Assembly: GCA_902776475.1 (NCBI GenBank)
Contig: CACYQD010000012.1
Coordinates: 1-64,000 of the forward strand
DNA: 64,000 bases
Source: an uncultured Prevotellaceae bacterium
GTDB lineage: Bacteria; Bacteroidota; Bacteroidia; Bacteroidales; Bacteroidaceae
Direction: 5' to 3'
Shown here in pieces: positions 51,354 through 60,254 of the stretch. Position numbers and translations under genes: made by a program. Position 1 is the first letter of the stretch. Every line of letters starts with the position of its first letter. A model generated the notes under the pieces. It saw only the letters and a list, made by a program, of their open reading frames with translations. It searched no databases and had not been told where the DNA came from.

Positions 51354-53012
51354 TTATTTCCGGGTGACCCTGAACCAGTCGGCCTCCAGCCAACCGCGGT
51401 CGGTATTGCCATCGGGCTCAACGCTCACGAAACCGATCTTTGCTCCAATCCACTTGCCCTCACGCATCTTGAACTCATCGCCGGCCTCATGGTATTTCTT
51501 TCCGTCAAGGCTATAGGAGAAACGGCACATGCCGGCACTGACCTTCATGCGGAGATAGATGTCGAGATGTATGCCTGGCTTATAGTCCACCACATCTTCC
51601 TCCGTGGGTTTCAACCGGCAGATTTCCTTGACCACCTCCGGTTTTCCCTTGTCGGCGGCTTTGCAGGTGACCTGTTGGAGGATGAATTCCCCACCCACTC
51701 TCTTGGCCATGAGGGCAGAGTAATCAAGCCCCATCATGATGAGGCCTCCGGCTTGCTGGTCGGCTTTGGAGGTCAGGCGCACCTTGGCGGTCGCGACAAA
51801 ATCGTCAGCAGGGGTTTTCTGCAACAGCATATTGGGCACATCCCACATATTGGGTGACTGGGCTGAGTGCTTGAAATTGTAGATGCGGAAGGTGCCAAAT
51901 GTTGTCGGCATCCCATATTTCTGGTCGTAATTGGCTTGCCACTGCCACTGTTTCCCAAGCACCGTCGTGTTGAACTCATCGCTTTCCACGGGATTGACCA
52001 CCTTCCATGCAGAGCGGGTCTTGGGCTTGCGGTACTTGACGACAGGCTCACCACAGTAGTCGCCGTCCTGGTCGACGCCCATCACGGGCCAGTTGTCACG
52101 CCAGGTGACCGGCTGAAGATGAACGACACGGCCATAGCATTCCTTGTCCTGGAAATGCAGGAACCAGTCCTCTCCCATCGACGTGTGAACCCAACCGCCC
52201 TGATGGGGGCCGTTGACCTTGGTCTTACCCTGGGCCAGTACCACCTTGTGCTCATAAGAACCATAGGGAGACTTTGAGCGCATGGCCAGCTGGAACCCGG
52301 TAGGCACACCGCCGGCCGGACACATGATCCAGTACCATCCGTCGCGCTTGTAGAACTTCGGTCCCTCGCAAGTGCGGTTTTCCGTGCCGTTGCCATCGAA
52401 GACGATGACGGGCTGCGAGATGGGTTTGGTGCCCTCGGCATTGAGTTCCCTCACCGTCAGCACCGAAGCGAAACGTGAACGGCTGTTGGCCCATCCGTTG
52501 ACCAGATAGCAGCGGCCGTCATCATCCCACAGCGGACAGGTGTCAATCATTCCTTTGCCGGGTATTACACAGAGGGGGTCGCTCCATTCTCCGGCAGGAT
52601 CCTTGGTCTTGACCATGAACACGCCGAAGTCGGGATCTCCCCAATAGATGTAGAACTCTCCCTGATGATACCGGATGCTCGGTGCCCACACCCCATTGCC
52701 GTGGCTGGGCTTGTCAAACTCCTCGTAAGGCTTGAGTTCCTTGAGGGCATAGCCGATGATCTCCCAGTTGACCAAGTCGCGGGAATGGAGGATTGGAAGT
52801 CCCGGGATACACTGGAATGAACTTGCTGTGAGATAATAGTCATCTCCGACAACGCACACATCGGGGTCGCTGTAGTCGGCATTGATGACTGGATTGGTAA
52901 AGGTCCCGTCGCCATTATCGGGCGACCACACCTGTGACCGGTAATCGCTGTTCTGCGCATATGCGGACAGCAACAGCATCCATGACATTGTAATAGTAAT
53001 CAGTTTTTTCAT
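51354..53012 (-). CDS. Glycoside hydrolase family 43 enzyme
   Basis: A 552-residue exported enzyme. The signal peptide is residues 1-19 (SAYA-QN). The five-bladed propeller carries the GH43 acids: base D49 (NADYSDPDV), pKa-tuning D157 (KGMIDTCPLW) and proton donor E216 (NRTCEGPKF). A C-terminal beta-sandwich from about residue 345 (DEFNTTVLGKQWQWQANYDQ onwards) matches the DUF1349/xylosidase C2-like domain. Members are mostly beta-xylosidases or alpha-L-arabinofuranosidases acting on plant hemicellulose. It starts 22 bases after the ATP-grasp stop, on the same strand. No SusCD is adjacent. Confidence 0.9.
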   Translation of the reverse strand: MKKLITITMSWMLLLSAYAQNSDYRSQVWSPDNGDGTFTNPVINADYSDPDVCVVGDDYYLTASSFQCIPGLPILHSRDLVNWEIIGYALKELKPYEEFDKPSHGNGVWAPSIRYHQGEFYIYWGDPDFGVFMVKTKDPAGEWSDPLCVIPGKGMIDTCPLWDDDGRCYLVNGWANSRSRFASVLTVRELNAEGTKPISQPVIVFDGNGTENRTCEGPKFYKRDGWYWIMCPAGGVPTGFQLAMRSKSPYGSYEHKVVLAQGKTKVNGPHQGGWVHTSMGEDWFLHFQDKECYGRVVHLQPVTWRDNWPVMGVDQDGDYCGEPVVKYRKPKTRSAWKVVNPVESDEFNTTVLGKQWQWQANYDQKYGMPTTFGTFRIYNFKHSAQSPNMWDVPNMLLQKTPADDFVATAKVRLTSKADQQAGGLIMMGLDYSALMAKRVGGEFILQQVTCKAADKGKPEVVKEICRLKPTEEDVVDYKPGIHLDIYLRMKVSAGMCRFSYSLDGKKYHEAGDEFKMREGKWIGAKIGFVSVEPDGNTDRGWLEADWFRVTRK

Positions 53013-53034
53013 TTGTTTTGTTATTGGTGTTTTC

Positions 53035-54102
53035 TTATTTTTCGAGTCTCAATACATAGCATCCCTTATCCATCATCACACGCATCATGCCGTAACGGCC
53101 TTGGGTCCTGGCGGCGATATCAAGGGCGGCATGGCCCATCGTCCGGCGCAGGTTGACCTCCACGCACGGGTGAAGCCGGAAACCATCGGTTGTACGGACC
53201 ACCATCATATCGACACCGAGTGGACCGCTGTATGTGTCTTCACACATTTTTCCCAGCCAAGGAAGAAGCCGGTCACGCACCTCATCCAACAAACCTTCAG
53301 GCAGCCACTGGGCCAGACAGCGGCGCTTCTCCGCCTCCTCCGCGAGGAGATTGCCGAGGTAGGCGCCATGCCGGGTATCGAAAAGTGACAGTCCGGTGAA
53401 AACAGCATTTCCCTGTCCATCTGCGACATACTCCATGCCGAAGTCAACCACACGGTCATAGCAAGGTTCGACAATGATACTTCCCTGTCGATCAATGACG
53501 CGCTTGATGAAACCTTCGACGTTGTTTGCCATGTCGGGGGTGACGAACCTGACTCCCCTGCCGCTGCTGCTCCAAGGAGCCTTGACCACGGCTGATGACA
53601 GGCTGGAGAGCCATTCACGCACCTCCTCCATCCGATGCGCCACGAAACGCCGCCCTACCGTGAGCGGCACAGCCTCCACGACGGCATGAAGCAAATCAAT
53701 CGTTTGCTGGCGGTGCGAGCACGTCCGTATGCGGGCAATCCTTTCCTTGGAAGGCGGGATTTCCTCGGGCACTCCCGACAGTGACAGCTGCAGGCGCAGG
53801 GCTGCATTCCATCCCCACGGATGCACCTCCCAGCATTCATCCTTCTGGGCGGGAAACAGCGTTCCCAACTCCCGGAGCGGGAGAAAGGTCACCCCTTCGA
53901 ACCACTCACCCCAGGTCTGCACGGCTTTCCGCGCGACATCCATGTCATCTACGGCCACGACGTCATCCTTCCCTGACCAGAAAGCAGGTAGAAAAGCCAA
54001 GTCATGCCTCAGCAGACGCCCTGCCGCAGGAGAGGTGAACCGTTCTGCGCCAAAAGCCAAGGCGAGGTCATGGTCTGGGTTGAAAACGTGTATTCTACGC
54101 AT
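53035..54102 (-). CDS. ATP-grasp-like protein of unknown function
   Basis: A 355-residue cytoplasmic protein found in Bacteroidota as a hypothetical. The start MRRIHVFNPDHDLALAFGAE is distinctive. The central part has the ATP-grasp pattern: SSAVVKAPWSSSGRGVRFV (nucleotide lysine and glycine loop), SIIVEPCYDRVVDFGMEY (the adenine-side Glu), and metal-binding FRLHPCVEVNLRRTMGHAAL with Glu and Asn. This suggests an acid-amine or acid-thiol ligase of unknown substrate. The GH43 gene follows in the same direction. The promoter faces away from the AAA ATPase gene. Confidence 0.7.
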   Translation of the reverse strand: MRRIHVFNPDHDLALAFGAERFTSPAAGRLLRHDLAFLPAFWSGKDDVVAVDDMDVARKAVQTWGEWFEGVTFLPLRELGTLFPAQKDECWEVHPWGWNAALRLQLSLSGVPEEIPPSKERIARIRTCSHRQQTIDLLHAVVEAVPLTVGRRFVAHRMEEVREWLSSLSSAVVKAPWSSSGRGVRFVTPDMANNVEGFIKRVIDRQGSIIVEPCYDRVVDFGMEYVADGQGNAVFTGLSLFDTRHGAYLGNLLAEEAEKRRCLAQWLPEGLLDEVRDRLLPWLGKMCEDTYSGPLGVDMMVVRTTDGFRLHPCVEVNLRRTMGHAALDIAARTQGRYGMMRVMMDKGCYVLRLEK

Positions 54103-54165
54103 ACTATCATGACAGCGGAAGCATCGTCACAGCCGTCAAAGACTACATGAGGATGAAAATTTCTG

Positions 54166-54197
54166 CAAAAATAGAAATTTTTATCATATTTTGCAAA
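54166..54197 (-). promoter_or_regulatory. Promoter of ATP-grasp/GH43 operon
   Basis: On the minus strand TTTG (54194-54197) and TATTTTTG (54166-54173), 20-base spacer. Leader to ATG 54102 about 55 bases. Confidence 0.7.
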
Positions 54198-54203
54198 CTA
54201 CAC

Positions 54204-54234
54204 TTTGCAAATAAAGAAATAAATAGTAACTTTG
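54204..54234 (+). promoter_or_regulatory. Promoter of the 54304 AAA ATPase gene
   Basis: TTTG (54204-54207) and TAACTTTG (54227-54234) with an ideal 19-base spacer. The -33 elements of this and the divergent promoter are only six bases apart. Leader to ATG 54304 about 62 bases. Confidence 0.75.
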
Positions 54235-54303
54235 CGTCTGAAATAAAAGAAACAGCTTGAGCGATTCTCGACTGCAACACAAAGTAAAAACAAATCAACC
54301 CGA

Positions 54304-55491
54304 ATGGAAGCCTTTTTCCGCACCCACCAATATCTGGTAGAGCACACCAATGCTCCCGTTCGTCGTGGTTTGATGGATGAGATAAACTGGAACGACAGGC
54401 TGATTGGCATCAAGGGCACCCGAGGAGTGGGAAAGACCACTTTCCTCCTGCAGTATGCCAAGGAGAAATTCGGCATCAGAGGGCGTGAATGCCTGTACAT
54501 CAACCTGAACAATTTCTATTTCCAGAAACATGGAATAGAAGAATTCGCCAGCGAGTTCTACCGTGACGGTGGCAGGGTACTTCTCATCGACCAGGTCTTC
54601 AAACAGCAGAATTGGAGCAAGAGCCTCCGCGACTGTTACGACAGGTTTCCGCAACTGAAGATCGTCTTCACTGGTTCGAGCGTGATGCGGTTAAAAGAAG
54701 AGAACCCTGAGCTCAACGGCATTGTGAAAAGCTACAATCTCAGGGGGTTCTCCTTCAGGGAGTTTCTCAACCTCCAGACAGGCAACAATTTCAAACCTTA
54801 TACACTGGAGGAGATTCTCGCCGACCATGAGCACATCATCAAGCACATCCTTCCCAAAGTGCGCCCCATGCAATACTTCCAGGATTATGTACATCATGGG
54901 TTCTATCCTTTCTTCCAGGAGCACCGCAACTACTCGGAGAACCTGCTCAAGACGATGAACATGATGACAGAGGTCGATATCCTGCTCATCAAGCAGATCG
55001 AACTGAAATACCTCACGAGGATCAAAAGGCTGTTCTATGAGCTCGCGGTGGATGGTCCAAAGGCGCCCAACATCAGCCAGCTTGCCGTCGACATCGACAC
55101 CAGCCGCGCCACGGTCATGAACTACATCAAATACCTGGCCGACGCCCGACTGATCAACATGATCTATCCGAAGGGGCAGCGATTCCCCAAGAAACCCACC
55201 AAGGTGATGCTGCACAACTCCAACCTGATGTACGCCATCTACCCCAGTAAGGTGGAACAGCAGGATGTCATGGAAACGTTCATGGTCAACTCCCTCTGGA
55301 AAGACCACAAGGTCAACCAAGGCAGCCATGAGAATCATTACCTCGTGGACGGGAAAATCAAAATCCGTGTCTGCGACGCGGCGCAAAACAGCAAGCTGCG
55401 CATGCAGCCCGATGTCATATACGCCCGCTACAACACGGAGGTGGGCCTGGGCAACAAGATACCGCTCTGGCTGCTCGGATTCCTCTACTAA
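54304..55491 (+). CDS. AAA ATPase with DUF4143-like C-terminus
   Basis: A 395-residue cytoplasmic ATPase of the AAA_14/DUF4143 type common in Bacteroidales. Walker A is G38-TRGVGKTT-46; the Walker B position reads RVLLIDQVF (residues 91-99), with Gln97 in place of the usual Glu; VFTGSS is the sensor segment. The middle LRGFSFREFLNLQTG segment is typical of the family. The C-terminal part has a winged-helix stretch (ISQLAVDIDTSRATVMNYIK) followed by MIYPKGQRFPKKPTKVMLHN, like DUF4143. The biological role of the family is unknown. It is preceded by a divergent promoter pair and followed by nifJ. Confidence 0.75.
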   Translation: MEAFFRTHQYLVEHTNAPVRRGLMDEINWNDRLIGIKGTRGVGKTTFLLQYAKEKFGIRGRECLYINLNNFYFQKHGIEEFASEFYRDGGRVLLIDQVFKQQNWSKSLRDCYDRFPQLKIVFTGSSVMRLKEENPELNGIVKSYNLRGFSFREFLNLQTGNNFKPYTLEEILADHEHIIKHILPKVRPMQYFQDYVHHGFYPFFQEHRNYSENLLKTMNMMTEVDILLIKQIELKYLTRIKRLFYELAVDGPKAPNISQLAVDIDTSRATVMNYIKYLADARLINMIYPKGQRFPKKPTKVMLHNSNLMYAIYPSKVEQQDVMETFMVNSLWKDHKVNQGSHENHYLVDGKIKIRVCDAAQNSKLRMQPDVIYARYNTEVGLGNKIPLWLLGFLY

Positions 55492-55545
55492 AAGAAGAAT
55501 GATTTTTTAGACAAACATTATAAATTATTTAACCTTCTAAGTAAA

Positions 55546-58500
55546 ATGGCAAAAGAAAAGAAATTTATCACTTGTGATGGCAATGAGGCCGCTGCGCATA
55601 TCAGTTATATGTTCAGTGAAGTAGCCGCCATCTATCCCATCACCCCGTCATCTCCAATGGCGGAGCATGTTGATGAGTGGGCAGCCCGCGGCCGCAAGAA
55701 CCTATGGGGACAGACCGTGTCAGTACAGGAAATGCAGTCTGAGGCTGGTGCTGCCGGCGCCGTTCATGGTTCTCTCCAGGCAGGTGCGCTGACCACCACT
55801 TTCACCGCATCTCAAGGCCTTTTGCTGATGATTCCCAATATGTACAAGATCGCCGGTGAGTTGCTGCCCTGCGTCTTCGACGTGTCAGCCCGTACGCTGG
55901 CTTCTCACTCCCTCTGTATCTTTGGTGATCATCAGGACGTGATGGCTTGCCGCCAGACTGGCTTCGCCATGCTGTGCGAGGGTTCTGTGCAGGAGGTGAT
56001 GGACCTCACCGCTGTGGCTCACCTGGCTTCTCTGAAGACCTGTGTGCCTTTCATCAACTTCTTCGACGGTTTCCGCACCTCACACGAGTATCACAAGATC
56101 GAGCGTCTTGACAACGAGGACATCATGCCGCTGGTGGACGAGGCTGACATCAAGCGTTTCCGCGACCGTGCCATGTCTCCCGAGCGCCCCATCACCCGTG
56201 GTACCGCTGAGAACCCCGAGACCTTCTTCACTCACCGTGAGGCTTGCAACAGCTACTATGACTCAGTGCCTGAGGTGGTCGAGGAATACCTGGCTAAGAT
56301 CAGCGAAATCACCGGCCGCGAGTATCACCTCTTCTCCTACTACGGAGCCGAGGATGCCGACCGCATGATCATCCTCATGGGTTCTGCTTCCGATGCAGCC
56401 CGCGAGGCCATCGACCATCTGAATGCCAATGGCGAGAAGGTGGGTATGCTGAGCGTGCACCTCTATCGTCCGTTCTCCATCAAGCACCTGCTGGCCTCTG
56501 TTCCCAAGTCAGTGAAGCGCATCGCCGTGCTCGACCGCACCAAGGAGCCGGGCGCCGAGGGTGAGCCTCTCTACATGGACGTGAAGTCGGCTTATTATGA
56601 TGTGGAGGACCGTCCGCTTATCGTTGGTGGCCGTTATGGTCTTGGATCACACGACACCACACCGGCGCAGATCATCTCTGTGTTCAACAACCTGGCTATG
56701 CCGGAGCCCAAGAACCACTTCACCATCGGTATCGTCGATGACGTGACCTTCACCTCTCTTCCCGTTGTGCCTGAGCTGGCCCTTGGCGGCAAGAGCATGT
56801 TCCAGGCCAAGTTCTACGGACTGGGTGCTGACGGTACCGTGGGTGCCAACAAGAACTCCGTGAAGATCATCGGTGACAACACCGACAAGTATTGCCAGGC
56901 TTATTTCAGCTATGACTCGAAGAAGTCGGGCGGCTTCACCTGCTCACACCTCCGTTTCGGCGACGAGCCCATCCGCTCCACTTATCTGGTGACCACACCT
57001 AACTTCGTGGCTTGCCACGTACAGGCTTACCTGCACATGTATGACGTGACCCGTGGTCTGCAGAAGAACGGAACGTTCCTGCTCAACACCATTTTCGAGG
57101 GTGAGGAACTGGCTCACTTCATGCCCAACAAGGTGAAGCGTTATTTCGCAGAGAACAACATCACTGTCTATACCATCAATGCCACGAAGATCGCTCAGGA
57201 GATTGGTCTGGGCAACCGCACCAACACCATCCTGCAGTCTGCTTTCTTCCGCATCACTCAGGTCATCCCCGAGGAACTGGCTGTGGAGCAGATGAAGAAG
57301 TTCATCGTGAAGTCTTACGGTTCGAAGGGCGAGGATGTCGTCAACAAGAACTACGCTGCCGTTGACCGTGGCGGTGAGTACAAGGAGTTTGCCGTTGATC
57401 CCGCATGGGCCAACCTGCCCGACGACGCAGTTGTCGAGGACAACGCTCCCGCATTCGTCAAGGAAGTGGTTCGCCCCATCAACGCTCAGGCCGGCGACCT
57501 GCTGCCCGTCAGCGCCTTCACCAAGTTTGACACAACCGACGGTTCCTGGGAAGTTGGCACTGCCGCCTACGAGAAACGTGGTGTGGAGGCCTTCGTGCCC
57601 GTATGGAACAAAGAGAACTGTATCCAGTGTAACCAGTGTGCTTATATCTGTCCTCACGCAGCCATCCGTCCGTTCGTCCTCGACAACGAGGAGATCAAGG
57701 GCTTCGCTGCTGCCGACGACACCATCGAGATGAAGGCTCCCGCCGCCATGAAGGGCATGCACTTCCGCATCGAGGTCTCCGTACTCGACTGTCTGGGCTG
57801 CGGCAACTGCGCCGACATCTGCCCGGGTCATCCGAAACTCGGCAAGGCCCTCACCATGGCTCCGTTCAACCCCGACGCCGCTGCTATGAAGCAGGAGGCC
57901 AAGAACTGGGAATACCTGGTGAAAGAGGTGAAGAGCAAGCAAGACCTGGTGGACATCCGTTCCAACGTCAAGAACTCTCAGTTCGCTCAGCCGCTGTTTG
58001 AGTTCTCCGGCGCTTGCTCTGGTTGCGGTGAGACTCCGTATGTGAAACTCATCTCACAGCTCTTCGGCGACCGTCAGATGATTGCCAACGCTACCGGTTG
58101 CTCATCCATCTATTCCGCTTCCATCCCCTCCACTCCTTACACGAAGAACGAGAAGGGGCAGGGCCCATGCTTCAACAACTCCTTGTTCGAGGACTTCTGC
58201 GAGTTCGGCCTTGGTATGGCTCTCGGTAACAAGAAGATGAAGGAGCGCGTAGCCAAGCTGCTCAGCGAGGCTTGCGAAAAGTGTGATGTCACTCCCGAAT
58301 ACAAGGCTCTGGCCGAGGAGTGGATCGCCAACTGCGAGGATGCTGACAAGACCAAGGAGATCGCTCCGAAGCTGCGTGCTGAAATCGCCGCTTGCGCTGC
58401 CAAGGGCTGCGAGATCTGCAAGGAACTGCAGACCCTCGACCACTACCTGGTGAAGCGCAGCCAGTGGATCATCGGTGGTGACGGTGCTTCCTACGACATC

Positions 58501-59124
58501 GGTTACGGTGGTCTCGACCACGTGATTGCCAGCGGTGAGGATGTCAACATCCTCGTGCTCGACACCGAGGTGTACTCCAACACCGGTGGTCAGGCATCAA
58601 AGGCTACTCCGCTCGGCGCCATCGCTCAGTTTGCCGCTCAGGGCAAGCGCATCCGCAAGAAGGACCTGGGTATGATCGCCACGACCTACGGTTATGTCTA
58701 TGTAGCCCAGATCGCCATGGGTGCTGACCACGCTCAGTGCCTCAAGGCTATCCGTGAGGCTGAAGCATGGCACGGTCCGTCAATCATCATCGCCTACGCT
58801 CCATGTATCAACCACGGTCTGAAGGCCAAGGGCGGCATGGGCAAGAGCCAGGCCGAGGAGAAGCGTGCCGTTGAGTGCGGTTACTGGCACCTCTGGCGCT
58901 TCAACCCCGCTCTCATCGAGGAGAACAAGAATCCGTTCTCACTTGACTCCAAGGAGCCGCAGTGGGAGAAGTTCCACGACTTCCTCCTGGGCGAGGTACG
59001 TTACCTCAGCGTGAAGAAGGCTTATCCCAACGAGGCCGAGGAACTCTTCGCCGAGGCTCAGAAGATGGCTCAGATCCGCTACAAGAGCTACGTCCGCAAG
59101 ACGCAGGAGAACTGGGAAGAATAA
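55546..59124 (+). CDS. nifJ: Pyruvate:ferredoxin (flavodoxin) oxidoreductase
   Basis: A 1192-residue one-chain enzyme that turns pyruvate and CoA into acetyl-CoA, CO2 and reduced ferredoxin; central in anaerobic catabolism. Domains in order: N-terminal TPP/pyrimidine domain (YPITPSSPMAEHVDEWAARG), CoA-side domain, gamma domain, two 4Fe-4S clusters (C692-IQCNQCAYICP and C749-LGCGNCADICP), and the C-terminal TPP domain with the third cluster ligands (GACSGCGET) and GDGASYDIGYG (from residue 978), YSNTGGQASKATPLG. Codon use is strongly biased to GCT, GAG, AAG and CTG, suggesting high expression. A T-rich terminator follows. Confidence 0.96.
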   Translation: MAKEKKFITCDGNEAAAHISYMFSEVAAIYPITPSSPMAEHVDEWAARGRKNLWGQTVSVQEMQSEAGAAGAVHGSLQAGALTTTFTASQGLLLMIPNMYKIAGELLPCVFDVSARTLASHSLCIFGDHQDVMACRQTGFAMLCEGSVQEVMDLTAVAHLASLKTCVPFINFFDGFRTSHEYHKIERLDNEDIMPLVDEADIKRFRDRAMSPERPITRGTAENPETFFTHREACNSYYDSVPEVVEEYLAKISEITGREYHLFSYYGAEDADRMIILMGSASDAAREAIDHLNANGEKVGMLSVHLYRPFSIKHLLASVPKSVKRIAVLDRTKEPGAEGEPLYMDVKSAYYDVEDRPLIVGGRYGLGSHDTTPAQIISVFNNLAMPEPKNHFTIGIVDDVTFTSLPVVPELALGGKSMFQAKFYGLGADGTVGANKNSVKIIGDNTDKYCQAYFSYDSKKSGGFTCSHLRFGDEPIRSTYLVTTPNFVACHVQAYLHMYDVTRGLQKNGTFLLNTIFEGEELAHFMPNKVKRYFAENNITVYTINATKIAQEIGLGNRTNTILQSAFFRITQVIPEELAVEQMKKFIVKSYGSKGEDVVNKNYAAVDRGGEYKEFAVDPAWANLPDDAVVEDNAPAFVKEVVRPINAQAGDLLPVSAFTKFDTTDGSWEVGTAAYEKRGVEAFVPVWNKENCIQCNQCAYICPHAAIRPFVLDNEEIKGFAAADDTIEMKAPAAMKGMHFRIEVSVLDCLGCGNCADICPGHPKLGKALTMAPFNPDAAAMKQEAKNWEYLVKEVKSKQDLVDIRSNVKNSQFAQPLFEFSGACSGCGETPYVKLISQLFGDRQMIANATGCSSIYSASIPSTPYTKNEKGQGPCFNNSLFEDFCEFGLGMALGNKKMKERVAKLLSEACEKCDVTPEYKALAEEWIANCEDADKTKEIAPKLRAEIAACAAKGCEICKELQTLDHYLVKRSQWIIGGDGASYDIGYGGLDHVIASGEDVNILVLDTEVYSNTGGQASKATPLGAIAQFAAQGKRIRKKDLGMIATTYGYVYVAQIAMGADHAQCLKAIREAEAWHGPSIIIAYAPCINHGLKAKGGMGKSQAEEKRAVECGYWHLWRFNPALIEENKNPFSLDSKEPQWEKFHDFLLGEVRYLSVKKAYPNEAEELFAEAQKMAQIRYKSYVRKTQENWEE

Positions 59125-59144
59125 TTGAGTCCTATTCTTATAAT

Positions 59145-59180
59145 AAGAGGTGGAACCGCAAAGGTTTCACCTCTTTTTTT
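59145..59180 (+). terminator. nifJ terminator
   Basis: AAGAGGTGGAACC (59145-59157) pairs with GGTTTCACCTCTT (59163-59175), one G-T wobble, then a T-run. Confidence 0.9.
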
Positions 59181-59275
59181 GGACATAGAGGGGTTTTCAT
59201 TTGCCCCCTTTCTTAAGGTAGTTTTTTTTAAGTTAAATATTACAAACAAAAGTAACATCTATGGAATAATATATC

Positions 59276-59283
59276 TACTTTTG
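59276..59283 (+). promoter_or_regulatory. -7 element of the Ala-rich lipoprotein gene
   Basis: TACTTTTG, with a leader of about 38 bases to ATG 59328. No clear -33. Confidence 0.65.
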
Positions 59284-59327
59284 CGGCGAGAATTTTATTT
59301 TATGTTTTACTAAATTATCGAATCAAA

Positions 59328-59906
59328 ATGAAGAAATTATTTTTCGTTGCAATGGCTGCCGTAGCCATGACTTTCACAGCATGCCAGGACAAGCCCGCTC
59401 CCGCTCCCGCACCAGAGGAGGAGACTCCTGAAGTAGAGCTCGTATCTACCGATTCAATCGCCGCAGTGATTGAGGCTGCTGACAGCACTCAGCTCTCTAC
59501 TCTTCTGACTGAGGCTCAGTCAAAGATCGAGGAGTTGAAGAACATCGACCCCGCCAAGGCTAAGGAGTATCTCGCTGCCATTCAGAACCTTCTGAAGGAG
59601 AACGCTGAGAAGATCAAGGCTTTCGCTGGCACAGGTGCTGTTGCTACTCTCGTTGACGCAGTGAACAATCTTCCCGCTATCGAGGTTCCCGATGTAGCTG
59701 CTGCTGCTGAGGAAGCTGTTGAGAACGCTGGTGACGCTGTCAAAGACGCCGCTGAGGGTGCCGTTGAGGACGTGAAGGAAGCTGCTGGCGATGCTGCTCA
59801 GGCTGCTGCTGACAAAGTAGAGGAAGTGAAGGACGCCGCTGCCGACAAAGCCGCTGAGGCTGTTGACAACGCTGCTGACAAGCTGAAGGGTGCCCTTGGC
59901 AAATAA
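59328..59906 (+). CDS. Ala/Glu/Lys-rich lipoprotein
   Basis: A 192-residue lipoprotein. The signal peptide ends at lipobox FTAC (acylated Cys19), followed by a Pro/Ala linker (PAPAPAPEEETPEVE). The rest is helical: first a region with KIEELKNIDPAKAKEYLAAI, then from about residue 124 an amphipathic Ala-Ala-x-Lys/Glu repeat (EEAVENAGDAVKDAAEGAVE, then DVKEAAGDAAQAAADKVEEV and KDAAADKAAEAVDNAADKL) similar to LEA or apolipoprotein-type helices. Such lipoproteins may coat or link the envelope; no specific job is known. Codon use is strongly biased, as in nifJ, so it is probably abundant. Confidence 0.75.
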   Translation: MKKLFFVAMAAVAMTFTACQDKPAPAPAPEEETPEVELVSTDSIAAVIEAADSTQLSTLLTEAQSKIEELKNIDPAKAKEYLAAIQNLLKENAEKIKAFAGTGAVATLVDAVNNLPAIEVPDVAAAAEEAVENAGDAVKDAAEGAVEDVKEAAGDAAQAAADKVEEVKDAAADKAAEAVDNAADKLKGALGK

Positions 59907-59941
59907 TCTTCTGCTGAAAGCATAGAAAAAGAGAAATTGAG

Positions 59942-59975
59942 GCCGCAGGCTCCGCGAGGGACCTGCGGCTATTTT
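59942..59975 (+). terminator. Lipoprotein gene terminator
   Basis: GCCGCAGG (59942-59949) pairs with CCTGCGGC (59962-59969), then TATTTTTAT. Confidence 0.8.
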
Positions 59976-60024
59976 TATGTCCTCATTTCACCTTTGTTCC
60001 TCCTCTTTCTCTTCCCCGAGCTCC

Positions 60025-60148
60025 GATAAGTTGTCAAAACTCGAAAAAAAATCGCTTTTTGACAACTTATCCAAAAGAAATCCACGATTTTGACATTTTG
60101 AGCAAAGCTATGGATTTAGGGGTGGTGTGGTAGTTCGTAAAAAGCGAT
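60025..60148. repeat. Multi-arm inverted repeat region
   Basis: GATAAGTTGTCAAAA (60025-60039) and TTTTGACAACTTATC (60057-60071) form a perfect 15-bp stem with a 17-base loop. In addition ATCGCTTTTT (60051-60060), at the loop edge, is matched by AAAAAGCGAT (60139-60148), so an alternative pairing exists. A further TTTTGACA (60090-60097) is a direct part-copy of the 3' arm. Apart from this and the terminator at 59942 the 59907-60254 gap holds only a promoter. Confidence 0.6.
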
Positions 60149-60200
60149 AGCCGATATTGTTTTTATGGCAGGGGAACAAAGATTATTTTAAAAAAAATAG

Positions 60201-60208
60201 TAAATTTG
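60201..60208 (+). promoter_or_regulatory. -7 element of the 60255 gene pair
   Basis: TAAATTTG, with a leader of about 40 bases to ATG 60255. Confidence 0.6.
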
Positions 60209-60254
60209 CAGCGATACCAAGGAATCATCATTTCACACTTCAATTATTATAAAG

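Noticed and set aside
56944-57942. 332-codon open frame opposite nifJ
   Set aside because: Antisense shadow caused by the strong codon bias of nifJ; the sense frame carries the Fe-S motifs.
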